Positions 5,377 through 11,294 of a DNA stretch of 11,294 bases are shown piece by piece. This DNA is from Desulfovibrio sp. UBA6121 (GTDB taxonomy: Bacteria; Desulfobacterota; Desulfovibrionia; Desulfovibrionales; Desulfovibrionaceae). Both the position numbers and the translations under genes were made by a program. The DNA lies in contig DIVX01000163.1 in NCBI GenBank assembly GCA_002422505.1, positions 14,691 through 25,984 on the forward strand. Direction: 5' to 3'. The stretch's first letter is position 1. Every line of letters begins with the position of its first letter. The notes under the pieces were generated by a model that worked only from the letters and a program-made list of their open reading frames with translations, made no database searches and had not been told where the DNA came from.

Positions 5377-7061
5377 GCCTGCTCCTGCTTGGGCCCTGGG
5401 GCGGGCGCGGAAACAAACGCCGGGGTGGGCTTCTGGTTCATGTCGAGCACCAGGACCGCGCCCTTGAGGATGTTGGGGTCTGCCGTGGCGATGAGGATGG
5501 TGTGCCCGGCCTTGGCCAGGGCGTTCAAAATGGCGTACACGGCCAGGCAGCCCTCGGAATCCAGCCCTTCCGTGGGGTCGTCGAACACGGCCAGCCGCCC
5601 CTGGTTCATAAGCGCCCGCGCCAGGGCGATGCGCCTGCGGATACCCAGCGGCAACGACTTGCCGCCCTCGGTGACGGGCATGTCGAGCCCCTGACGGCTG
5701 GTGTCGAGGAAACGGCGCAACGCGGCGGCGCGCACGGCGTGGTTGAGGCGCTCCTGGCAGGCCTGCCCCAGAGGGTCCGGGTCCGCCAGGGCGATGTTCT
5801 CGCGCAGGGTGGTGTTCAAAAGCGTGGGCTCCTGCGGCAGGTACAAAAGCTGCCTGCGCCACCAGTCCGGCGCAAGCTGGCGCAGGTCCACTCCGTCGGC
5901 CAGCACCTGGCCGCGCCCTGGCTCCAGCAGCCCGGCGGCCACCTTGCAGAAGGTGGACTTGCCCGCGCCGTTGAAGCCGGTAACGCACAGCACCGAGCCC
6001 GGGGCCAGCACGAAGCTCAAGGACTCGAACAACGGGCTGGTGCTGCCGGAGTAAGCGAAGCCCACATCGCGGAACTCCAGCCTGCCGGAGTACTCGCGCA
6101 GGGCAGCGCCGGAGAGCGGCTCCAACGGCAGGGCGTGGAATTCCTCCAGGCGCGCCAGGGCCTGCTCGCCCCTGCGCGTTGCCAGGTAGGCTTGCAAAAA
6201 GCTGGAGCCCATTTGCAGCACCTTGCCGGAGAGGATGCTGGCGCCGATGAGCCCGCCCACGCTCATGCTCCCGGAGACGGCCAGCATGGCGCCGAAGGCG
6301 TAGATGAACACGCGCAGCAGCACGGTGACGGACTCCTGGCGCATGCGCCCGGCAAGCCGCCGCTTCTCCAGGGCCGCGCCCAAGTCCGCCAGGGTGTCCA
6401 CCTGCTTGCGCCAGGTGCGGCGCAAAAATTCCCCGCCCAAAAAGGCGCGCACGGTTTCCGCGCTGGACACGGCGGAGCTCAAGAGATTGCGGTGCTCCTG
6501 GGTTTGCTGCTGGAATTTCAGCCCGTCGGCCTCGCCCTTGCGCAGCCCGCTCAAGGTAAAAACGCAGATAAGGCACAGGGCGACAAAGGTGAGCACCATG
6601 AGCCAAGGGTGGATAAGGGCGATGGCCAGCAAAAACAACAGCATGAAGGGCGCGTCGAGCATGGCGGTGACGTTGGCTGCGTCGAAGGAGCTCTGCGCCT
6701 GCTGCAACGCGCCGAGCATTTCCTGGTGGCGGCCAACGGGCAGGCGGTTCAAATCCACCAGGCGCGTACGCGCCAAGGCGGAAAGGGTGCGCTCGCCCAG
6801 GTCCTCGCTTGGGCCCTGGCTAACCACCCCCGCGAGGCGGGTTCGCACCTCGCCAAAGGCGAAGCCCAGGCCGGAGGCGATGAGCACGCCGATGGTCAGG
6901 GTGTACAGGGTGCCGTCGAAACCATAGCCCACGTAGCGGTTGAGCACCAGAATCACGTAGACCGACGAGGCCAGCGACATGAGGTTGGTCAGGAAGGAGG
7001 CCGCCAGGATCTCCCAGGCGATGCGGGGGCAAAGGGACAGGCGGCGGAAAAGTTCCTTCAT
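5373..7061 (-). CDS. Type I secretion ABC exporter (permease fused to ATPase) with non-canonical ATPase motifs
   Basis: 562 residues, the size of PrtD-type exporters, without the N-terminal C39 or C39-like domain of HlyB/LapB. Residues 1-300 form the membrane domain. Clear hydrophobic helices lie at about 15-40, 53-70, 137-151, 153-170 and 247-275. The nucleotide-binding domain starts near 326. Walker A is GFNGAGKST (362-370) and the Q-loop is LPQEP (Q410). Three catalytic motifs deviate. The signature LSGGQ reads LPLGI (470-474), although RRRIALARAL after it is normal. Walker B reads LAVFDD (490-495), with Asp replacing the catalytic Glu. The H-loop reads IATADPN, with Ala at 527 where His is expected. 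The D-loop is EGLD. The ATG at 7061 is chosen because the membrane domain starts there; the frame is open to 7292 but that part overlaps the preceding tolC-like gene. The ribosome binding site is weak. Function as an exporter is inferred from its partners. Confidence 0.88.
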   Translation of the reverse strand: MKELFRRLSLCPRIAWEILAASFLTNLMSLASSVYVILVLNRYVGYGFDGTLYTLTIGVLIASGLGFAFGEVRTRLAGVVSQGPSEDLGERTLSALARTRLVDLNRLPVGRHQEMLGALQQAQSSFDAANVTAMLDAPFMLLFLLAIALIHPWLMVLTFVALCLICVFTLSGLRKGEADGLKFQQQTQEHRNLLSSAVSSAETVRAFLGGEFLRRTWRKQVDTLADLGAALEKRRLAGRMRQESVTVLLRVFIYAFGAMLAVSGSMSVGGLIGASILSGKVLQMGSSFLQAYLATRRGEQALARLEEFHALPLEPLSGAALREYSGRLEFRDVGFAYSGSTSPLFESLSFVLAPGSVLCVTGFNGAGKSTFCKVAAGLLEPGRGQVLADGVDLRQLAPDWWRRQLLYLPQEPTLLNTTLRENIALADPDPLGQACQERLNHAVRAAALRRFLDTSRQGLDMPVTEGGKSLPLGIRRRIALARALMNQGRLAVFDDPTEGLDSEGCLAVYAILNALAKAGHTILIATADPNILKGAVLVLDMNQKPTPAFVSAPAPGPKQEQA

Positions 7062-7134
7062 GCAAGACCCAGGGCAACCGTACGTGGGAAAGGGCCGGGA
7101 AAGGAGGCGGCGAGCGCGGTGAAAGCGCCGAGAC

Positions 7135-8514
7135 CTAGTTCTCGACGATTTCCGGTCGCAGCTGGCCCATTTGGTAGAACAGGGTATAGGCGGCGGTGAT
7201 GAGGTCGATATCCGCCGTGACCTTGGAGCTGGTGGCGGAAATATAGTCCCGCTCGCCCACAAGGATATCCAGCAGGTTGACCTCTCCGCCAAGGGCCTTC
7301 TTCTTCTTTATCAACTCCAGGAACGACCAGGTGATGTTGGCCTGATTGTCGTACAGGGCCACGGTGCGCGTCAGGGTCGTCATGTCGTTCCAGGCGTTGC
7401 GCACCCGCTCCTCCACCGAGCGGCGGCGGTCCAGCAGGGTCTTGCGGATGGAGAGGATGTCGCTCTGGGCCGCGCGGGTGGCTTCCACGTCGCGGAAGCC
7501 TTGGAAAAGATTATAGGACACCTGCAGTCCGGCCCGGCCTTCCGTGCGCACGCCCGCCTCCCCCTGGTCGTTCTCCTTGCGCATGGCCTCGGCCACGGCC
7601 TCAAACTTGGGGTACATGGCCGATTCGCGCGCGGTAAGCTCGCCCTGGCGGGAGCTGATGCTGTACTGCAGCTCCACCAGCGAAGGATTGCCGTCCAGGG
7701 CTGTGGCCACCGCGCTGTCCAGCTCGGAGGGCATTTGCGCCTTGGGCATGCCGGGCAGCAGCAAGGACTCTATCTGCGCATCGGTGACGTCGAACTGGAA
7801 CACGGCGCGATAATTGTTGCGGGCGCTGACCATGGAACGTTCCACGTTCACGCGGTGGGCCTGGGCCCCGGCCAATTGCGCCTTGATTTGCAGCTCCTCG
7901 TACGAAAGGCCCACTCCGCGCTCCACCAGGGCCTCCTGCATGCCGGAGAGCCGCTTGATGTTGTCCTCGGAGCGGATGGCATAGCGCAGCATTTCACGCG
8001 CGCGCACCAGCCCAAGATAGGCGCTAACGCCCTGGAAGGAGACTTCCTGGCGCATCTGCTCCAGCTTGGCCCCGCTTTCGTCGCGCATGCCTTTGGCCTG
8101 GGCGATGCTGCCGCTGGCTCCGCCGAAGTCGTAGAGCAGCTGGTTGGCGGTCAGGCTCTCCACGTTGCGGTTCATGCCGGTGCTCTGCGAGCTTTCGTGT
8201 TTGGTTATGTCCTCGCGCCCGGCATCGATGAGGGCATTGAGGCGCGGGTACCACAGACCCTTGGCGCGCTGCTCCATGTGCTCTGCGGACTTGAGGTTGG
8301 CTTCGGCCGCCTTGATGCGGTCGTGTATCTGCATAAGGTGGGCGACGGATTCTTTGAGGGTGACGGGAACCGCGTCGACGGTTTTTGAGCTGCCGTTCTG
8401 GGGTTGCTCCGCGCAGAAGGCGGCGGAGACAAAAGCGAACGAAAAGCACGCGACAAGAGCTGAAAGGATCAGAAAAAGCGGTGGTTTGCTGCGTACAATT
8501 CTATGCAACTCCAT
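7135..8514 (-). CDS. TolC-family outer membrane channel protein of a type I secretion system
   Basis: 459 residues, first gene of the secretion operon. TolC-type proteins form a trimeric outer-membrane barrel with a long periplasmic helical tunnel, through which the substrate leaves the cell. Residues 1-35 are a signal peptide: a basic start, a hydrophobic core from 12 to 33, and probable cleavage at FCA|EQ. Two homologous halves are visible. Each has a beta-strand motif typical of the family: LTANQLLYDFGGASG in the first half and LQVSYNLFQGFRD in the second. These sit between long Gln/Glu/Ala/Arg-rich helices. The ATG at 8514 is preferred because AGGA lies 5 to 8 bases upstream and the signal peptide begins there. 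The frame is open to 8568 but has no ribosome binding site at that ATG. A 73-base gap separates it from the exporter gene. I did not find a convincing promoter in the 180 bases upstream. Confidence 0.92.
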   Translation of the reverse strand: MELHRIVRSKPPLFLILSALVACFSFAFVSAAFCAEQPQNGSSKTVDAVPVTLKESVAHLMQIHDRIKAAEANLKSAEHMEQRAKGLWYPRLNALIDAGREDITKHESSQSTGMNRNVESLTANQLLYDFGGASGSIAQAKGMRDESGAKLEQMRQEVSFQGVSAYLGLVRAREMLRYAIRSEDNIKRLSGMQEALVERGVGLSYEELQIKAQLAGAQAHRVNVERSMVSARNNYRAVFQFDVTDAQIESLLLPGMPKAQMPSELDSAVATALDGNPSLVELQYSISSRQGELTARESAMYPKFEAVAEAMRKENDQGEAGVRTEGRAGLQVSYNLFQGFRDVEATRAAQSDILSIRKTLLDRRRSVEERVRNAWNDMTTLTRTVALYDNQANITWSFLELIKKKKALGGEVNLLDILVGERDYISATSSKVTADIDLITAAYTLFYQMGQLRPEIVEN

Positions 8515-8579
8515 ACCTTTCCTGTATCGTATTTTCGTGAAGCGCGGCTCTCTTGTCACACGCCACATGTTTATTAACC

Positions 8580-8593
8580 TAATGGGTGCATTA
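8580..8593. promoter_or_regulatory. Dyad in the divergent region between the secretion operon and the cyclase
   Basis: TAATG (8580-8584) and CATTA (8589-8593) form a perfect inverted repeat around GGTG. A 3-base GGG/CCC symmetry (8584-8586 with 8594-8596) overlaps it. It sits about 65 bases from the tolC-like start and 100 from the cyclase start, so it could serve as an operator for either side. No known regulator motif is recognised and short dyads arise by chance. Confidence 0.2.
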
Positions 8594-8625
8594 CCCTAAG
8601 CAATTCAAAAAGGCAAGTGCAAGCC

Positions 8626-8654
8626 TTGAGTTTTTGGACCAATCTGTCGTAAAT
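8626..8654 (+). promoter_or_regulatory. Weak candidate promoter for the adenylate cyclase
   Basis: TTGAGT (8626-8631), a 17-base spacer and GTAAAT (8649-8654) match consensus at 4 of 6 and 3 of 6 bases. The start would be about 35 bases before the ATG. A small hairpin AAGGC/GCCTT (8610-8627) overlaps the -35 box and is followed by GAGTTTTT. Confidence 0.3.
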
Positions 8655-8694
8655 GTCTCACTAGTGCAGCACACGCCAAGCCCCGGGAGGAGCC

Positions 8695-10917
8695 ATGTCG
8701 CAGCGGATCAAAAAGTTTTTCAAAGGCGACAAGGCGCTTCTGCTGGCCACCGGGTTCTGCATGTCGCTGCTCATGGCCGCGCTATATATAGCCCAACCGG
8801 GCATTTTGCGCTTCCTGGACTATAAGATCTATGACCAGCACCTGCGCCGCAACCACAGCACAAAGACCTCCGGCATCCCGGTCATAGTGGACATAGACGA
8901 AAAGAGCCTTGCCGCCCTGGGGCAATGGCCCTGGCCGCGCTACCGCGTGGCGCTCTTGCTGGAGAAGATCCGCATGGCCGGAGCGCTGGCCGTGGGCATG
9001 GACGTTGTGCTGGCCGAGCCCGACCGCACCTCCCCGGCCCTTTTGCGCAGCCAAATCAAGAAAGAGCTGATGGTTGACGTGAGCTTCCAGGGGCTGCCCC
9101 CGGCCCTGGAGGACAACGACGCCTTGCTGGCCAATGTGCTGGCGGGCAAGCCCTACGTGCTGGGCTTCTACTTCTCCTTTTCCAAGGCCGAGGCCGACCA
9201 GCAGAAGCAAATCGGCGAGTGCTTCATCAAGCCCGCGCAGGTGGCGCTTCTTGAAGCGCCCGGCTCCCTGCCCGCTTCCCAGGCGCTGCACATGGCGCAC
9301 GGGGCCGTGTGCCCCCTGCCGGTGCTGGCCCAGGCGGCTGCGGCAACGGGTTTCTTCAACGCCACCCCGGACGCGGACGGCATCCTGCGCCGCGTGGCCC
9401 TGCTCATAGAGTACAACGGCGCCCTCTACCCCAGCCTGGCCCTTGCCACCCTGATGCAGGCCACGGGCGAGCCGGGCGTGCTGCTCAAGCTCGGCCCCCA
9501 GGGCACGGAGTCCATGCGCTACGGCGGCTCGGTCATCCCCGTGGACCGCGCCGGGCAGATGCTGGTGAATTATCGCGGCGGCGGCGGCGTGTTCCCGTAC
9601 GTCAGCGCAGTGGACATCATGGAAGGCAAGGCCGACCCGGCGCTTTTGAATGGCAAGATCGCCTTCATAGGCACCAGCGCGGCGGGCCTCAAGGACCTGC
9701 GCGCCACGCCCTTCACCCCGGTGTATCCCGGCGTGGAAACCCACGCCACCATTGTGGACAACATCCTGACCCAGGACTTCATCTCCATTCCAGACTACGC
9801 CCCGGCTTTGGAGCTGGGCGCAACGCTGCTTGCGGGCGTGGTCATCACGCTGCTGGTGGCCTGGGCCAGGGCGGTATGGATCGTTGCGCCGCTGGTGGCC
9901 ATGGGCTTCGGCCTGTGGGAGGGCACCGCACATCTGCTTTCCACCCAGCGCATCTATGTTTCGCCGCTGTATTCCTATCTCATCCTGGGAGCCAACTTCG
10001 CCCTGCTTACGCTCATGAAGTTCTGGCGCGAGGAAAAGCAGAAGAAGTTCATCCACGGCGCATTCTCGCACTATCTGGCCCCGGCGGTCATCAAGCAGAT
10101 CTACGACTCGCCGGAGTCGTTGAGCCTGCAGGGACAGGAGAAGGAAGTGACCGTGATGTTCTCGGACGTGCGCGGCTTTACCACCATGAGTGAACAGCTG
10201 ACGCCGACGCAGGTGACGGACCTGCTGCACGATTACCTGACGCCCATGACCCGGGTCATCACCCAGAACATGGGCACCCTCGACAAGTTCATCGGCGACG
10301 CCATCATGGCCTTCTGGAACGCGCCGCTTGACGTGCCGGAGCATCAAAAGAAGGCGCTGTCCTCGGCCCTGCAGATGTTTGAGCATCTGCAAACCCTGAA
10401 CGACGGCTTCCAGCAGAAGTTCGGGCTGACCATCAAGATCGGCGTTGGCCTGCACTGCGGGCGGGTGCGCGTGGGCAACATGGGCTCAGCCGATCTTTTC
10501 GACTACACCCTCATAGGCGACAACGTGAACCTGACCTCCCGCCTGGAGAGCCTGACCAAGTACTACGGCCAAATTTTGCTTGTGAGCCAAGCCATGGTGG
10601 AAGCCTGCGGCGACGGCTACAGCTATCTGGAGATGGACTCCGTGCGGGTGAAGGGCAAGCACGAGCCCATCACCATCTATACCGCCATGACCCACGAACA
10701 GGCCGCAGCACGGGCTGAGGAAATAACCCGGCACAACGCGGCCCTGGCGCTCTACAAGTCCATGCGCTTCGCCGAGGCCGAGGCCGCCTTCAAGGAGCTC
10801 AAGGACCTCACCGGCAACGCAGCGCTTTACGACATGTACGCCGAGCGCTGCCGGACCCTGGCGGAGCACCCGCCCGCCGCAGGCTGGGATGGCGTGTATA
10901 CCCACACAAGCAAGTAG
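8695..10917 (+). CDS. CHASE2-domain class III adenylate cyclase
   Basis: 740 residues. This is a membrane sensor that converts ATP to cyclic AMP. An N-terminal membrane helix (about 14-33) is followed by a large periplasmic CHASE2 domain (about 36-365). CHASE2 hallmarks include VIVDIDEKSLAALGQWPWPR (63-82), MDVVLAEPD (102-110) and the segment ending in KIAFIGTSAAGLKDLRATP (321-339). Three membrane helices lie at about 370-390, 393-411 and 424-443. The catalytic domain covers about 483-665. Metal-binding aspartates are D491 (FSDVRGF) and D535 (DKFIGDA). The adenine-specifying lysine is K531, with T605 in DYTLIGD at the partner position. Transition-state residues N612 and R616 are in VNLTSR. 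All catalytic residues are present, so it should be active as a homodimer. The C-terminus has a TPR-like helical segment (680-723) and ends WDGVYTHTSK. A strong GGGAGGAG site precedes the ATG. It is divergent from the secretion operon; the signal sensed is unknown. Confidence 0.93.
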   Translation: MSQRIKKFFKGDKALLLATGFCMSLLMAALYIAQPGILRFLDYKIYDQHLRRNHSTKTSGIPVIVDIDEKSLAALGQWPWPRYRVALLLEKIRMAGALAVGMDVVLAEPDRTSPALLRSQIKKELMVDVSFQGLPPALEDNDALLANVLAGKPYVLGFYFSFSKAEADQQKQIGECFIKPAQVALLEAPGSLPASQALHMAHGAVCPLPVLAQAAAATGFFNATPDADGILRRVALLIEYNGALYPSLALATLMQATGEPGVLLKLGPQGTESMRYGGSVIPVDRAGQMLVNYRGGGGVFPYVSAVDIMEGKADPALLNGKIAFIGTSAAGLKDLRATPFTPVYPGVETHATIVDNILTQDFISIPDYAPALELGATLLAGVVITLLVAWARAVWIVAPLVAMGFGLWEGTAHLLSTQRIYVSPLYSYLILGANFALLTLMKFWREEKQKKFIHGAFSHYLAPAVIKQIYDSPESLSLQGQEKEVTVMFSDVRGFTTMSEQLTPTQVTDLLHDYLTPMTRVITQNMGTLDKFIGDAIMAFWNAPLDVPEHQKKALSSALQMFEHLQTLNDGFQQKFGLTIKIGVGLHCGRVRVGNMGSADLFDYTLIGDNVNLTSRLESLTKYYGQILLVSQAMVEACGDGYSYLEMDSVRVKGKHEPITIYTAMTHEQAAARAEEITRHNAALALYKSMRFAEAEAAFKELKDLTGNAALYDMYAERCRTLAEHPPAAGWDGVYTHTSK

Positions 10918-10920
10918 CGC

Positions 10921-10970
10921 CAAGGCTTGCCGGGCCTTCGCCCCCTGCCCGGCACGGCATGGGGGCCTTG
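10921..10970 (+). terminator. Nested hairpin after the adenylate cyclase
   Basis: Immediately after the stop codon, TGCCGGGC (10928-10935) pairs perfectly with GCCCGGCA (10947-10954) around an 11-base loop. An outer CAAGGC (10921-10926) can pair with GCCTTG (10965-10970). No T run follows, only TCTGCGGCTT. It is a plausible but non-classical terminator separating the cyclase from ileS. Confidence 0.45.
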
Positions 10971-11078
10971 TCTGCGGCTTGACTTCCGCTCCATGATGTT
11001 CCAAGTTACTCCGTTCCAATGAACCGGTGTGCTGGCGCCTTTCAATGCCGCACGCCCAGAGCAAGGACACAACACGAA

Positions 11079-11294
11079 ATGAGCGATTACAAGCAGACCC
11101 TCAAGCTGCCGCAGACCGGCTTCCCCATGAAGGCCAACCTGAAGCAGAAAGAGCCGGAAACCCTCAAGTTCTGGGCGCAGATTGATGCCTACAACGCGAT
11201 GGTGGCCGCCAACGAGGGACAGAAGACCTACGTCCTGCACGACGGCCCGCCTTACGCCAACGGCAACATCCACATGGGCACGGCCATGAACAAG
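11079..11294 (+). CDS. ileS: Isoleucyl-tRNA synthetase, N-terminal fragment
   Basis: This class I aminoacyl-tRNA synthetase charges tRNA-Ile with isoleucine in the cytoplasm. Only the first 72 codons lie in the window; the gene continues past the right edge. The N-terminus MSDYKQTLKLPQTGFPMKAN is characteristic, and LHDGPPYANGNIHMG (53-67) is the IleS Rossmann-fold entry with the HIGH ATP-binding signature, which here reads HMGT. The ATG follows AAGGA (11063-11067) at a long spacing of 11 bases. No T-box or other leader riboswitch is evident in the 161 bases between the cyclase and this gene. TTGACT at 10979 could be a -35 box but lacks a good -10 partner. The gene family is certain despite the truncation. 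Confidence 0.95.
   Translation, partial: MSDYKQTLKLPQTGFPMKANLKQKEPETLKFWAQIDAYNAMVAANEGQKTYVLHDGPPYANGNIHMGTAMNK

Noticed and set aside
5377..6606. N-terminal 410-codon extension of the hlyD-like gene
   Set aside because: The extension runs out of frame through the exporter ATPase and has no homology-like content. The HlyD protein starts properly at the overlapping ATG at 5376 with a ribosome binding site.
5502..7199. 565-codon open frame on the plus strand opposite the exporter gene
   Set aside because: It is antisense to a well-supported ABC exporter, is rich in Gln, Gly, His and Ala with no recognisable domain, and is the kind of long shadow frame expected in GC-rich DNA.
8550..8575. 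Possible CRP site (TGTGA-like half-site) upstream of the tolC-like gene
   Set aside because: Only one half-site is present (TGTGACA on the minus strand). The neighbouring TGTGG is in direct, not inverted, orientation, so the TGTGA-N6-TCACA layout is not met.
8610..8635. AAGGC/GCCTT hairpin followed by GAGTTTTT as a terminator
   Set aside because: The stem is only 5 bp and it lies in a divergent upstream region where no plus-strand transcript is expected to end.
8782..10455. 557-codon open frame on the minus strand opposite the adenylate cyclase
   Set aside because: The cyclase reads cleanly with all catalytic residues. The antisense translation is low-complexity (Gly, Gln, His, Leu, Arg) with no family resemblance.
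10979..11010. TTGACT as the -35 box of an ileS promoter
   Set aside because: At 17 or 18 bases downstream the sequence is CAAGTT or AAGTTA, which is a poor -10 element, so the promoter cannot be supported.

Overview
The window is GC-rich (roughly 60% or more by eye) and comes from a Gram-negative bacterium: it encodes a TolC-type outer membrane protein, a membrane fusion protein and a flagellar protein. The gene families and their style, such as a CHASE2-adenylate cyclase ending in a WDGVY-type tail and a type I exporter of the PrtD/HlyD class, fit a Desulfovibrio-like sulfate reducer (Desulfovibrionaceae). That assignment is inference; no rRNA gene or diagnostic sulfate-reduction gene is present.

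Layout. (1) 1-1305, minus strand: ilvE (branched-chain aminotransferase) followed by the 5' end of dnaX (clamp-loader gamma/tau subunit, cut by the window edge), with a GC-rich hairpin between them. (2) 1306-2080: a divergent intergenic region, then a small serine alpha/beta-hydrolase of the dienelactone hydrolase family on the plus strand, apparently read from a leaderless transcript. (3) 2115-3170, minus: an exported beta-carbonic-anhydrase-like protein with an altered active-site motif and a 110-residue Lys/Ala/Pro/Glu-rich tail. (4) 3171-3854: an AT-rich intergenic region with a good sigma-28 (FliA) type promoter driving a lone flaG. (5) 3855-3980: three hairpins in a row, the last a strong bidirectional terminator. 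(6) 4045-8514, minus: a compact type I secretion operon in the order tolC-like, ABC exporter, hlyD-like, with no secreted substrate in the window. (7) 8515-10917: a 180-bp divergent region, then a CHASE2-class III adenylate cyclase on the plus strand. (8) 11079-11294: the 5' end of ileS, cut by the window edge.

How the genes relate. ilvE/dnaX and ileS are housekeeping genes that flank an accessory middle. In the middle, the secretion operon and the membrane-bound cyclase are divergent and share one control region. The cyclase should sense something through its periplasmic CHASE2 domain and make cAMP. The most unusual proteins are the exporter ATPase, which has non-canonical residues at the ABC signature, the Walker B glutamate and the switch histidine, and the carbonic anhydrase homologue, which keeps its zinc ligands but has lost the partner arginine. 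I found no CRISPR array, IS element, tRNA, rRNA or recognisable phage gene, and no unmistakable novel multi-gene system.
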